From Watersipora subatra (lineage: Eukaryota > Bryozoa > Gymnolaemata > Cheilostomatida > Watersiporidae): a stretch of 64,000 nt of DNA. The translations under genes were made by a program, and so were the position numbers. The notes beneath the pieces are model-generated. The model was given only the letters and a program-made list of their open reading frames with translations, did no database searches and was not told the DNA's origin. Of the stretch, positions 1-11,118 are shown piece after piece. The stretch spans positions 4,878,001 to 4,942,000 of the forward strand of contig NC_088710.1 of NCBI RefSeq assembly GCF_963576615.1, read 5' to 3'. The number at the start of each line of letters is the position of its first letter. Positions within the stretch are counted from its first letter, which is position 1.

Positions 1-115
1 CTTGTGATTAAAAATAGAACTAATTATTCACGGAATTTAATAATTCGCGGAATTGACTGTTTGCGAAATCGCGGATTTTTATAACCAACGAATATTCTCA
101 TCCTGTAGGGTATTC
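1..115 (-). repeat. Dispersed repeat rich in TTCGCGAATT-like words
   Basis: Read on the minus strand, this stretch begins with a TACCCTAC-GGATGA motif, followed by TATTCG and several CCGCGAAT words. The same order of motifs occurs on the plus strand at 63405-63490, so this is an interspersed element, probably a MITE. No full boundaries are visible. Confidence 0.5.
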
Positions 116-186
116 ATTCATTTCATTCATTCTTCATTACAAACATAATACTTAAAGCATGATAAACCAGAGTGTAATAAAGAAAA

Positions 187-378
187 TTATACTTCAAAAA
201 CTTTAGCTACATACTGCGTACACTCTGACTTGCTATCGAGTGGCCTATATTCTTCATTGCTGAGAACAGCCTCACTGTACTTGTTAATAGCCATCAGATA
301 GTATTTCTCTCCCTCTGACCACATGTGTTGAGTCACTAGGCAGTAGCCTATGCCGCAGAGTAACTTACTGTGTAACAA
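187..378 (-). CDS. Last exon of P-loop/TPR-like protein gene
   Basis: This is a 63-codon exon ending in a TAA stop at 187-189. It starts right after a TTTTAG acceptor (379-380 on the plus strand) in phase 0, which matches the phase 0 donor of the exon at 1732-1894. The peptide includes LLCGIGYCLV and EGEKYYLMAINKY, spaced like one TPR helix pair (small residues at helix contacts, amphipathic second helix). It would be the C-terminal end of the gene described at 8369-8946. No strong poly(A) signal is seen downstream, only a weak ATTAAA on the minus strand near 36-41. Exon status is inferred from splice phase and peptide character; no family match could be run. Confidence 0.55.
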   Translation of the reverse strand: MLHSKLLCGIGYCLVTQHMWSEGEKYYLMAINKYSEAVLSNEEYRPLDSKSECTQYVAKVFEV

Positions 379-560
379 CTAAAACGCATAAATATTTGAT
401 TTTGATGCATATCAATCAGATTTCAGTACGAAAACCAAGAAGTGTTGCAGGCTTTCTCATAAGTTGAAAACAGATGATACGATATCCTGATTGAAAATTA
501 TGAAAATCACATTATAAACAGCCAATGTTGGGTAGTAACATACAAGGATGCAGGTTAGAC

Positions 561-563
561 ATG

Positions 564-617
<54 letters not shown>
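561..617. repeat. (TA)n microsatellite
   Basis: Uninterrupted TA dinucleotides in the last intron of the minus-strand gene. Confidence 0.95.
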
Positions 618-619
<2 letters not shown>

Positions 620-746
620 AAAGAATTGTATCTTATGGTATTTATTTGAGTAATCCATGAAACTTTGAGTAATACAGTTTTATCAAAGTTTTACACTTTT
701 TATATCTAGTTTATATACATATATATATATATCATATATGTATATA

Positions 747-1653
747 CAGAAGGTCCCCTACTTAAGAACATTCGAGTTACGAACAACGGTACATACGAAC
801 ATGTCTACGTGTATGTCCGCCGCTAATATAGACGCTATTAGCGACGGTATTACCGACATATTAGCGGCGGAAAGAGGCACTACTCGAAAGAATCACCCAG
901 CATCCACCTTCCTCTGCCTTGTTTGTTGAAGTGCATAAGTGCGTGAACGTATCTCCACTGCGCAAAGAACTTTTTTATTTTTACCATACGTATTGTAAAG
1001 GAATTTGCCGGCATCTACTTGGCACGATCTAGACTAATAAATAAAGAGAAGAGAGTGCATGTAGTTTCATTCAGCTTTTTAATAGCAAAGGAAATTTCAC
1101 TAGCCGAGGAGCGTACGGCTATCTGCTCTGCTCAACTAAAAGAGCTCACTCCTTTATATACGATAATATCAACCATTCCGGCTAACGGTAAACGGTAAGA
1201 ACACCGGCTAACAAGGTGAATAAATAGGACCGCTGGCGCATTGGTATGACAACAATATAAGTGACGATAAGTGATAGCATAACGAGGGAAACAACGATAT
1301 AATAAAAGGACAACACATACAATAAAATAAGACAACAACGATAAGTGATAGCATAACGAGTGAAACAACGATATAATAAAAAGGACAACACATACAATAA
1401 ATAAGAAATGCGGTGTCATGGCCCGGCGTCCACCACAGTATTCTCTCCATTTTATTAAATGTTTTTGTCAGTACAAACCAATACAGATTACTTATACAAG
1501 CCTTAAACATACTTATATAAACCTTCAATATACTTATATAGAGCTTAAACATAAATTATAATACAACATACAGCACTGAAGCAACTTACGAACGAATTCA
1601 CCTTACGAACGATTGTTCGGAACGTAACTCGTTCACAAGTTGGGGAGAGTCTG
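747..1653. mobile_element. Tigger/pogo-like non-autonomous DNA transposon
   Basis: The ends form imperfect terminal inverted repeats: the left end reads CAGAAGGTCCCCTACTT and the right end, reversed, CAGACTCTCCCCAACTT. Both continue with GAAC and GTTACG words. Both ends are flanked by TA, the target duplication of Tc1/mariner-class elements, and CAG...TCCCC termini are typical of Tigger elements. The interior has no transposase frame. It contains a short palindromic stretch (CCGCCGCTAATAT / ATATTAGCGGCGG, about 817-869) and a twice-repeated 78-bp block at about 1255-1400. It lies in an intron of the minus-strand gene. Confidence 0.6.
1255..1400. repeat. Two-copy 78-bp tandem duplication
   Basis: Two near-identical blocks share the words GATAAGTGATAGCATAACGA and AAAGGACAACACATACAATA. 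They lie inside the Tigger-like element and produce accidental ORFs on the minus strand. Confidence 0.8.
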
Positions 1654-1731
1654 TATATATTATGCCTGGTTACAGAAGCACAATTTCCATTAGACTAACA
1701 TATTAGACAATCAGTGAAGTTGCTGTCTCAC

Positions 1732-1894
1732 CATTATGAGCTTACGTCGAGGATCATCAACAGAAGCAACTAGCTCTTGGATCCTAACATGCCCATCCAT
1801 TTTGAGTGCATGTTTTAGAAAGTTACTGATCTGCTCGGGGTTATATCGATGCCCTTCTCTTGGCATTTCACGAATCACAGCTACCAAGCAGTCT
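1732..1894 (-). CDS. Internal exon of P-loop/TPR-like protein gene
   Basis: This minus-strand exon has a TTCTAG acceptor and an ATG/GTGAGA donor. Its first base completes the AGA codon left open by the exon at 2415-2587, and it ends in phase 0, matching the last exon at 187-378. It encodes about 54 residues, including VIREMPREGHRYNPEQ and HVRIQELVASVDDPRRKLIM. The charged helical character and uninterrupted frame argue for a real exon, although the plus-strand ORF over the same bases is longer. The acceptor polypyrimidine tract is poor. Family unknown. Confidence 0.6.
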
Positions 1895-2414
1895 CTAGAA
1901 TATTCCAGGCAAATAACATGTCAGTACTTGAGACTTGAAAAGAGTTCCATCAAGTAGAACTATCGAAGTTGTTTCGACTTTAAAAAAAAACATTTTCATT
2001 AGTTTTGCTAAGCATTTATTGCTACTGGTGGAAAAGATCAGCATGTTTTGTAATTATTTAGTTTTATAATAATAATTAAGATTGATAACTTTGCATGATA
2101 TGAGTTAAAGTTAGCAAGTAGTAGTCTATGATGACTGGCCTTCATTCACTTACTGTTAGAAATTCAACCAAACTGCTTAGACATTTTGAAAGCATTGAAG
2201 TCCTATCTGGTCTGTAACCAGAGGTTATGCAATATCCGTTATAGACTGAAACCAAGGAGTAAAGATGTTCACAATGGTGCATAAATCTCACTTTTATAGA
2301 ATTTGGAGCAACGCCTGAAGACAAATGATTACATCAGCAAAACATGAGACAAGTTAGGAGCAATGAATATAATCTCTAACTTGCTAAGTTACAAATACCA
2401 AAGTACATGTATAC

Positions 2415-2587
2415 CTTATTATATCAAGTCGTTTGGCTTCTGGAAGCTCGTCAAACAATGTCCGCATCGCTTCTTGAACAACCGTTTTTATTGAATACGA
2501 GACAAGAACACCTTTCAAATTTCTCTTTGGAGTGCAAAGACAGAATTTAGAAAGATGTGCCATGGTTCGGGAGACGTGCTTTGAAGC
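2415..2587 (-). CDS. Internal exon of P-loop/TPR-like protein gene
   Basis: This minus-strand exon follows a TTTTGTAG acceptor, starts in phase 0 and ends ATAATAAG/GTATAC with two bases left over. Those bases are completed by the next exon (1732-1894). It encodes 57 residues with a basic patch (TPKRNLKG) followed by an amphipathic helix (VVQEAMRTLFDELPEAKR). Its phase fits the donor of the exon at 6611-6856, so no exon need be missing between them despite the 4-kb intron. Confidence 0.6.
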
Positions 2588-2654
2588 CTACAAAACAGTC
2601 AATGGCCATGATAATGTGTTGATTGTAACTGGCAGCACCCAATATACTGCAAAA

Positions 2655-2745
2655 ACCTTTATTTGAACGCCATGGCGCTAAAATAAAGGTTTTAATAAGG
2701 TTTTACAACCCTTCCCGTTCCCTTCGACGTTCAAATAAAGGGTGT
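2655..2745. mobile_element. Small inverted-repeat (MITE-like) element
   Basis: CCTTTATTTGAACG at the left end and its near reverse complement CGTTCAAATAAAGG at the right end enclose about 60 bp with a further ATAAAGG word. The size and terminal repeats resemble a MITE. No target duplication was established. Confidence 0.35.
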
Positions 2746-4676
2746 CATTGAATTTTTTAAATAGCTCATTAGAACTTTTTGAAGATAAATTTAACCCTTT
2801 CAGGGGCCAAAAGAATGCTGCCTATATTTTGCACTCTCCTTCGGACAGAGCACTATTAACCCATTTGGATACAAGGAATTTGCTAACTTACCTCCACCCT
2901 GCCATAGATCTCTAAATAAATATGAATGAGGAAGCTGATACATGTCTCTACCAGCTGATATACATGTATATTGCTTGCAATTAACCTACAATTATTTTAA
3001 AGCCTGCGTTGCAATTTGTTAGAGCTTGCAAGTTTTTATTCTATTCTAAATTTGAAGGCATATTTTCTTTATATAGCTATATTTAATAACGATATTAGTG
3101 TACAATTTTTCTACAATTTCTTCAATTTGTCTACAATTTTTTGTAGAGCAAATCCTTTAGAATACAGAATTGAAATTCAGAATATACACTTTGCATAAAT
3201 AAAGAGAAATCACCTGTAATCAAAATAGCCTCAAAATTTTAATCTCAAAATACGTAGTAGCACAGATTCCAATCGAAGTATCAAGTAAACAAGGAACTAC
3301 TACTAACCTGATACAGTTACTATTTATTTCCATGGTGTTGCATTCAAAGTTTTAACAAAAAACCGCTAAGACATGCAGTCGGAAAACGAACTTTAATACA
3401 AACAAAAACAAAGAGTGAATTACAGTGACGCACTTATAACATATATTTCCTGTAAAGTAAATTCCAGATATCGTACAAAAATTATGTAAAGTTTTTTCTT
3501 TGTAATACGCTAAACATTCTATATGACGTAAAGTGTCAAGTCGGGCAAGCTTTCAAATTCGATTTGAATTTTATACTAACTCGTCGCAGTTGGGGGAAAA
3601 AAACCATGTGTGTATAGCGTTGTATCTATTATATATACAACCTCCGCAATTGTTAATAAATTTTTTAAGGCGATCGATTGATGCACGTGTTACAGCGTCG
3701 GTTTACTAATCTGAATGTCTCGAGATGGAGTATCGTCAAAAGTTATCTTTTATCCAACCCTTTACTTCTGGAAACAGGTAGACGACAAACAGGTAGTACA
3801 CTGTAGTATAGCTCTTTTGGTAATAAAAATATTTTTGCTTTGTTTCATTGTAAGTGTATAGAAGATAGGTTATTAGTTCTACTTAGCAGCATAGACTGCT
3901 ATTTAGAACAAATAAGTAAATTGTTAATGAATGGCGAAGACGCACGCTCCTCATCAACTTATTATAGAATTGCCACAGCCATGTTCTATAAAACCAGTGA
4001 AATTGATCAGAAAAAGAAAAAAAGTTGTCAATGTAAGCTAATAATATTGCAGTTACGTTTCAGGTCACAAATCAAAAAGTTATGTCTAGTTTTTTCTCTC
4101 TATGGTCAAAAGATGACTTTGGAAAGATCTTTGACAATTTACATAAATTTTACTGTTCATATAATGTACAATCCCTATAAAGTAAATGTTTCTAGAATGG
4201 ATTATTTATGTTGGAAGAGCGCCTATTGTAATAGTTATTGATGTAATCGAGTCATTTTTAGTACAGTTTCCTGGACACTTTTCTATCGATCACATGCTAT
4301 TATGGGATCGTAAAGATCAAAGAATTTCAAATAGTGGCATAAAAATTGAAGTTGCATTCAAATACAGGTATTCTGGTAAAGCATTAATATCATCTAAAAT
4401 ACCTCACATGAGGCTCTAATCATTGATATAGCTTTTCTTTGATGGCTGATACAGTGCATTATTATTATTATTATTGACACAAACCCTCTTAGGTTTTGGA
4501 GCATGATTGTACCATAGTTAAACCTTTACTCAGCCTATTCATGATCATAGCACTTGATTGCATCAACCAATTTGAGACAATTTTGCAAAAATGTAACAAC
4601 TTTAATAATTCACACTAATTTATGATTTTAAAGGTTGCTGGCAAAACATTAGTTAGCAGTTTGATACAATAGATAG

Positions 4677-4770
4677 ATATAAAATAAACTTTATTATCAC
4701 TGGTCAAGGTCATTTCAAACAAATTAGACCATGAGACCAAAAAAACAAAAAATAGTAAAGTAAATTAATG
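4677..4770. repeat. Dispersed repeat, copy at left
   Basis: The stretch around ATTAGACCATGAGAC followed by an A/C-rich run recurs at 61030-61120 with the same order of words (AACTTT, CATTT, AAACAAAAAAT). Probably a short interspersed element end. Confidence 0.5.
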
Positions 4771-4782
4771 CTAAGTAATGCT

Positions 4783-5215
4783 TTGTCAATAACTCTATGG
4801 AAACCAACTAAGTACTTTTAGTTAGCAGTAGTTGTGGTATAATGTTTGTCAATAACTCTATGGAAACCAACTAAGTGCTTTCAATTAGCAGTAGTTGCGG
4901 TATAATGTTTGTAAATGACTCTATGGAAACCAACTGAGTACCTTTAATTAGCAGTAGTTGCGGTATGTCTGTCAATAACTCTATGGGAACCAAGTAAGTA
5001 CCTTTAGTTAGCAGTAGTTGCGGTATAATGTTTGTTAATAACTTTATGGAAACCAACTGAGTACCTTTAGTTAGCAGTAGTTGCGGTATAATGTTTGTCA
5101 ATAACTCTATTGAAACCAACTAAGTACTTTTAGTTAGCAGCAGTTGCGGTATAATGTTTGTCAATAACTCTATTGAAACCAACTAAGTACCTTTAGTTAG
5201 CAGTAGTGCCGGTAT
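4783..5215. repeat. Minisatellite, about 62-bp period, 7 copies
   Basis: About seven copies of a unit containing TTAGCAGTAGTTGCGGTATA and CAATAACTCTATGGAAACCA. Some copies lack a few bases. The 82-codon minus-strand ORF here is just the repeat read through. Confidence 0.9.
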
Positions 5216-6610
5216 GATGTTTGTAAATGACTGTGTGATAACAAAGTAAACAATAGTGCATAGAAACAAAAACAACTTCCATCAAAAATCCTTCCATGAC
5301 TCTGCAAAGGTCCATTTAGCCAATGACTTATTTTACTGTAAGTGAACAATTAGACGATGATTTTAAGGGAAAAAGTGCATCCATAATTCTATGGCCATCG
5401 TTGAAGATGAGAAATTCAAAATTTTTACAACTTTCTCTCAATATCATGATATAAATTATTATATCATAATATCTCAGCTAATTCAGCCTAGAGTTTACAT
5501 GCAATCTGCACAACTCTTTGATTTTGACTCGGTCTACCTTGATTTTTGAGGAGTTATCATCACAGGCGTTATGATAATTTGTCGAATTACATTACACAAT
5601 CAGCTATTCGTGTCTAATAAACTGGCTAGCAAGACTATAACAAATATTAAAGTCTTTTGATGTTAAAACTTTTCATCTAAATATTTATTCACAAGCATAG
5701 ATCGTTACTACTGTATAACAACATGTACAGTATACATACATGTATGTCTAAGGCACATTTAATAGAGGTTATTTCTCTGGCTGTTTCCATTTTGATGTTT
5801 GGCGACTCTACTGTGAGTTTTTTTTATTAGCTATGCATCTGTTTTGATGCCAAAATATTAGTTGCTATTGTCAATGATTTTTTTCATTGCATGTGTGTCA
5901 ATCAATGATGTTTCATATTTTTAATTGATGGTGTGGTCACCAGTGGTCACCAGTCTTTCAATGCTCCGTTAAAGCCATGATAACGCTATTGTTTGTAAGT
6001 TTCACTCTATATCACCATGTTTTCAATTTTTGTAGCACTGATGAGACAAGTTACTACTGGTTGTTGCACCATTAAATGCCATGAGATAATGCCCCATTTT
6101 ACTGAAATCGCTTGCTCCCTGTATGAATGATGATAAAATGGAATTTTACACGATGCAAGAAAACTCTTTGTTGTTGCTATCACGTGTTTAATACGATTAG
6201 ACTTGAAGCATTTAAGGTAAATTATTCAATTACGGCTTTTGCAACAACAAATTTACTGTACAAAGTATGCATTCAGACATAGATAGTTCGAAAGGTTCGT
6301 AACTAAATTAGCAAGAGAACAACTTCAATGGTTAACAATACCCTGTTAATAATATATAATGCACTACATAAAACTCCCGAAAGAGCACAATTAGACCAGA
6401 AGACAACATGTCTTTGAAATCAGAACGTAACTATTGATTCTATCTAAGAGATAAACATGGTTCACAAAGTAAAACTTTCCGTGTTGTAGGGAAGAGTTTG
6501 AGCCGACGTGAATAGAGGTTGGCATATCTTTGATGTTGGAGGTTCATTAATGAATGTAGATGTAAAACATGAAAGCATGTGACAATAGCAAAGGCAACTA
6601 ACAAACATAC

Positions 6611-6856
6611 CACAGGAGGTCCATCATCATGATGTGCCAATTCAGCAAAGGCTATAAGCCAAGACAGTAAAATATGGTTGTGGTCCAAGAAGGAGAGCAT
6701 TCCAAGGAAGGATGATCTCTTCTCTCGAAGATTTTCGTCTTCATCAAGGCACTGCTTTATGCTTGTCTTCGCAACATTCAATGTAGCCTCTGCTTCTATA
6801 AATGGCTCATGCCGCAGCTGTTCGCCAAAGTTGTCCAAAAATTCATCTGGAGGATC
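6611..6856 (-). CDS. Internal exon of P-loop/TPR-like protein gene
   Basis: This 82-codon minus-strand exon has a CTTCCAG acceptor and a CCTGTG/GTATGT donor, phase 0 at both ends. It joins in frame to the P-loop exon upstream (8369-8946) and the exon at 2415-2587 downstream. The peptide starts DPPDEFLDNF, has an acidic helical middle (KQCLDEDENLREKR) and ends with a hydrophobic helix (HILLSWLIAFAELAHH). In STAND NTPases this position would fall in the helical domain after the NTPase core. Translation continues past the donor for about 60 codons before a stop, which is presumably intron. Confidence 0.6.
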
Positions 6857-8368
6857 CTGGAAGTGATAGTGCCATATGGAACAGTTTGAAAATCTTTTTA
6901 ATCAAGATCAAAGCGAGTAGCATATCTTAAATAACAGCCTGTGCATTTCAACATCAGTGCTCATACACTTATAAGGATTTGGGCCAGCTAAACCAGTTAT
7001 TGCGCGTATGTAGGAGTTGGCACCGGTTAGAACCAGTGTTTGTGCACTTGAAAAAAACATGGCCAGCTAAATTTAGTATTGCAGTTTTTAGTCTGTAATG
7101 TAATGTGGTCTAGTAATGTAATAGCTGATGAAAGGAGTCAATTCACGGTTTATTATGTATATTTCTAAGAACCCTGAGAATTTGATAGTGTTAGGAATTT
7201 TTAAACAAAATTTAATTAGGGTTTACACGCTTAGAACAGGTGGCACCAGATTCACTAGATGTTTTCTTTTGTTGAGGATTCATGTATGTTTAAGCTGGTA
7301 GAAATACATTCTATGCTTAAAAATGTCTGCATATGTTTAGACAAATTTTGACTTCTTAGATTGGTTTATACTGGTTTAAACAAGTTACATGATTTGAGAT
7401 ACTTACCTCATACTGATATTCATATCACGTACTTACATTACATGCACTTACCCCATGTTTCAACTGTTAATATTCATAGCATATGCTTACTAAATGTCTC
7501 TACTGATAATATTCATAGCATATGCTTACTAAATGTCTCTACTGATAGTATTCATAGCATGTACTTACTACATGTCTCTACTGATAATATTCATAGCATG
7601 TACTTACTACATGTCTCTACTGTTAATATTCATAGCATGTACTTACTACATGTCTCTACTGTTAATATTCATAGCATGTACTTACTACATGTCTCTACTG
7701 ATAATATTCATAGCATGTACTTACTACATGTCTCTACTGATAATATTCATAGCATGTACTTACTACATGTCTCTACTGTTAATATTCATAACTTGTACTT
7801 TCAGTATATCTGTAACTAAAGCAAAAGTGATAACGAGAAACAACAACAATAGGCCTACAATGCCTTCAGCAAAAAATATACATTAATATTTTATGCTGAA
7901 CCATCGCTTACTTTCAACACAATAAGACAACTCCAACATTTGAAGTTATTAAGGCTCTTGCAAGTGAGTAGTTGTTATCAGTTTACATGTGATTTCCATG
8001 TGAACGCATGACTGCAACGGTTGCATTTCATATCATTTTTGTTTTTCTAAAAGTTTAGTTGTTACAAACATGGCATAATTTGATTTATAAATAAATTGAT
8101 TTTATCAAAATATCTAGATCTTCTAAATACTCTGAGCACCAAAAAATTTTTGTATTGTTAATAGTCTGCAGTAAAATTTGAAACGTCGAACATAGGCATG
8201 TGAAAACTTGCAAACTTTACCACACCAAAAAGAGGCAAAAGAAAAGATAGGAGCAGAAAGAAACAAATTAGAATATAATGAACGTAGTATAAAATTATTC
8301 TGTACATATGTGACAGAATTAGATGTCGCTTACACTCTATTGAGATTAAAAAGCTAGTATGTACTCAC
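6857..8368 (-). other. Intron of the P-loop gene
   Basis: The intron between the P-loop exon and the next exon contains the 39-bp minisatellite at 7445-7795. I see no other gene, RNA or transposon in it. Confidence 0.4.
7445..7795. repeat. 39-bp minisatellite, about 9 copies
   Basis: Unit: CATAGCATGTACTTACTACA then TGTCTCTACTGATAATATT, with a GATAAT/GTTAAT alternation among copies. The period is a multiple of three, so it reads open in two plus-strand frames; these are not genes. Confidence 0.95.
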
Positions 8369-8946
8369 CACAGCTTCTATTAGCCCAGCAATAACCAGCT
8401 TTATATCTAGTGGCAGATGAAGCTGGAGGTCTGCTGTAATTTTCCTTGTGTACCCGATTACTAAGTCTTCCGCGAATTCTCCAGTAAATTGAAGAAAAAA
8501 CTCTTTGATATTATTAAAATCAAATCCGGTCATCTTGACAGCATATTCAGGGTTGAAATGCAGCTGGCGATCAGCGATGCACAGGATTGTCCACTTTTCT
8601 GAAGAAAACTTCCTTTGCAATTCATCCAGACACACTGATATGAGCTCAATAATAATGTCGGAGTTCAGCTCACTCATGTCTAGCAAAACAAAGTTGCGAT
8701 TATTTTGATTGATATTGTCCATATATTGAAAGAGGCTTAAAAGGTATTTGGAGAGCTCGTAATTTCCATCAGCTACAATTTCGCCACACTCCCATTTGAT
8801 AGAGCTAATATCAAAGTCTTCTGGCTTTTGACTGTGTAGTTTAAGGTCATAAAATCTATAATCTGCGGTAGAGGTATTTCCAGGTTTATGCCACAATTCT
8901 CGTATCACCTGACGACAGGTTAGATGCTTCCCGATTCCTCGCTGAC
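8369..8946 (-). CDS. P-loop NTPase exon of a STAND/NACHT-like gene
   Basis: Largest exon of a minus-strand gene, 192 codons. It follows a TTTTTAAG acceptor and ends GCTGTG/GTGAGT. At its start is a Walker A-like loop, GQRGIGKH, with histidine where Ser or Thr is usual. About 75 residues on is a Walker B-like strand, NFVLLDMSEL, and later WTILCIADRQ, which could be the sensor strand. This order (P-loop, hhhhD, second strand, helical segment) fits STAND-class NTPases such as NACHT or NB-ARC proteins, which act as signalling switches and often carry TPR repeats. It joins in phase to exons at 6611-6856, 2415-2587, 1732-1894 and 187-378, giving about 450 residues. The acceptor could instead be ten bases further in, after GTCAG. 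The upstream exon is not identified. Fold assignment is inference; the specific family is unknown. Confidence 0.65.
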
Positions 8947-9108
8947 CTTAAAAAGAAGTTGAAAAATTATGACAACAAAAAATTTATCGATAGCGTAGAA
9001 TCTCTTGACAAAGCCTTTTTCTTTATCATAGAACCGATTGAAACAATATTGGTTCTGTACAAACTCTAAATAAACACTTTCCTCTCCCAAAAGTTTGGTT
9101 AAAGCCAT
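8947..9108 (-). other. Possible upstream exon of the P-loop gene, unresolved
   Basis: On the minus strand an ATG directly follows an ATTTGTAG acceptor-like site at 9109 and opens a frame (MALTKLLGEESVYLEF...). It reads continuously to and past the acceptor of the P-loop exon but in another frame. A GTACAG near 9061 could be its donor, leaving a short intron of about 115 bp, but the phases do not give a complete GxxGxGK loop. It could be an exon with a different donor or simply noise. Confidence 0.25.
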
Positions 9109-9384
9109 CTACAAATGCTCAAGCTCTTCTACATTGCAAAAAATATAGCAAAAAATTTTTGTGTTGCACAGTTTGTTCAAATAAGAGAGAACCATTTGAA
9201 ATTCAGGCAACATTCCAAGGGCTATTAAAAACTGTGATTATATATAGAACAACTTTATTACCTAATTGAAAAAAACTAATGCAACGAGAACAACCATTAT
9301 TTTCAGACATTGATTGATGATTGATTGATGCTGCTATAAGATGAGATAAGGATGATCAACTCAAGATATGTATAGTTATGCATA

Positions 9385-9560
9385 AGTATGTTGATGGTAT
9401 GTTGGTGGCATGTTGGTTACATGTTAATGGTATGTTGGTGGCATGTTGGTTACATGTTGATGGCATGTTGGTTACATGTTGATGGTATGTTGGTGGCTTG
9501 TTGGAGGTATGTTGTCAGTATGTTGGCAGTGTATTGGTGGCAAGATGGTGGTGTGTTTAT
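9385..9560. repeat. Degenerate minisatellite of TGTTGGTGGCATGTTGGTTACA type
   Basis: Imperfect tandem copies of a GTTGATGGTATGTTGGTGGC-like word, T/G-rich on the plus strand. They give accidental tryptophan- and histidine-rich ORFs. Confidence 0.85.
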
Positions 9561-9890
9561 GGTATGTTGTAAATATAATCGAAATGTGTCCTACAGGAAA
9601 AGAGTTATCTATTCTAATTTTGTCCTTCTTTTTCACCACATTAGGATGTTGTTCATAATTTATTGTAAAGGAAACTGCCCGTTCCTTTACTCTACACACA
9701 ACAAGAATAAATACACCGCGTGTATTAGCCACAAGAATATATATTTTCCCAATATATATATATGCAGATGAATGGAATGCAATGAGCAGTCATGCGAAGA
9801 GTCTGCACATTCTGCTTGCTCCTTCATATCGCGCTCATTACCTATATTTACTTGCTCCTGCGATAGACTCCGCCTCCTGATTATTGCTTC

Positions 9891-11110
9891 TTATCCTGTC
9901 TTGAGAAGCTGTTGATTTTGCGGAGTTGTCCCTCCGTTGAGCAGGCCAGCAAAACAACAGCTTGTCGCAAGACTCACTGCACCTGATGCATCAGCTGCAC
10001 TTAAAGGGAGTTGTTCTCTTCCGTCTATGCGGTTAAAGCATCAGACTTGTAAGGCCGGCGGGTCACTTTCGGCACATTAGCATGACTTGACCTTTTAACA
10101 TTTTGTGGAATTAGCGAGGGTAGTTGTATGAAAGAGATACTGTGAGCCACAGATCCCAAAATCAAACGGACTTACTTTGACAATGATTCGATATGCGAGT
10201 ATAGTTCTGGGCTATATAACATTTGTATTTACTATTTGCACGTGGCTTGCACGTTGGAAGGAAATTCTGGATGGTTAGTTAAGAACATCATTAGCTGGCT
10301 CTACTAGTAGTAGTGGTAGTAGGCACCCCCCTCCCGTATTCCCTAAAGTGAGCCACCCCAACTTTTTAGTAATTTTCGGCAACTGAGTACTAAGAATTGC
10401 AGTCTAAGCTCATTCACTTGGAATTTCCAACTACTAATTATTAGCTCTAGTTGCGTTCTAGTGCAACTAGCTATGAAGTGGAAAGGCTCACTAATCTAGT
10501 ATTGGTTTTGGCTGCCACTAATGCAGTGAGTGAGAGATCTTTTTCTGCATTGAAGTGAATCAAAACATCGATGAGAAGCAATATGGGGCAGGCTCGTCTA
10601 AATAACCTTTTAATATTACACATATATATATATAACGATGATGAAATGTTGAAATAGATACAGAATCAGTCGTGAAAGATTTCTGCCATGGACACATTGA
10701 CATCTAACAAGAGCTATTGCAATAAAGAAGTAATAGCTCTTGTTCTATCAATGTCCCTTGCATAAACAAAACGTAAATACAAATTTTATGTAGCCCAGAA
10801 CTATACTCACATATCGAATCATTGTCAAAGTAAGCCCGTTTGATTTTGGGATCTGTGGCAATTATCTCTTTCATACAACTACTATCGATAATTCTACAAA
10901 ATGTTAAGAGGTCAAGTCATGCCAATGTGCCGGAAGGGTGCCGCCGGCCTTGCAAGTCTGATGCTTTAGCAACATAGACGGAAGAGAACAACTCCCTTTA
11001 AGTGCAGCTTATGCATCAGGTGCAGTGCGCCTTGTGACAAGCTGTTGTTTTGCTCGCCAGCTCGATGGGGGAACAAATCCGCAAAAACAACAGTTTGTCA
11101 AGACAGGCTA
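9891..11110. mobile_element. hAT transposon remnant with 340-bp inverted repeats
   Basis: The arms 9891-10230 and 10772-11110 are reverse complements with modest divergence. Shared words include CTGCACCTGATGCAT, TTAAAGGGAGTTGTTCTCTT, GCATGACTTGACC and CACAGATCCCAAAATCAAAC. The outer ends read TTATCCTGTCTTGA and, reversed, TAGCCTGTCTTGA. ATTGCTTC flanks both ends (9883-9890 and 11111-11118), an 8-bp direct repeat as expected for hAT target duplications. The 540-bp interior contains a hAT dimerisation-domain fragment. The long arms suggest a foldback rearrangement of a larger element. Confidence 0.8.
10487..10632 (+). pseudogene. hAT transposase C-terminal dimerisation domain fragment
   Basis: Plus-strand translation gives LTNLVLVLAATNAVSERSFS, ALK, a stop, then IKTSMRSNMGQARLNNLLIL. 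This is the signature of the hAT C-terminal dimerisation region (L-x-x-P/A-ATNA-SERSFSALR-IKT-LRS-M-Q-RLN-L), which zinc-finger MYM- or TTF-type hAT transposases use to dimerise. The internal TGA (10556-10558), missing N-terminal two thirds and surrounding decay show it is dead. The usual Pro is Ala here and the usual Arg before IKT is the stop. Confidence 0.8.
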
Positions 11111-11118
11111 ATTGCTTC

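Larger units (their letters stand above)
2588..6610 (-). other. 4-kb intron of the P-loop gene
   Basis: No exon was recognised in this stretch on either strand. It holds a small inverted-repeat element (2655-2745), a dispersed repeat (4677-4770) and a 62-bp minisatellite (4783-5215). The plus-strand ORFs at 3840-4419 are lysine- and tyrosine-rich, have no splice or promoter context and were not called. Confidence 0.4.

Noticed and set aside
1732..1894. Possible TAF2-type segment
   Set aside because: A vague resemblance came to mind, but I could not align it to any real TAF2 sequence, and the exon chain leads to a P-loop exon instead.
7445..7795. Regularly spaced repeats that could suggest a CRISPR array
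   Set aside because: Copies are contiguous with no unique spacers, and the context is a eukaryotic intron; it is a minisatellite. The same applies to 4783-5215 and 62691-62995.
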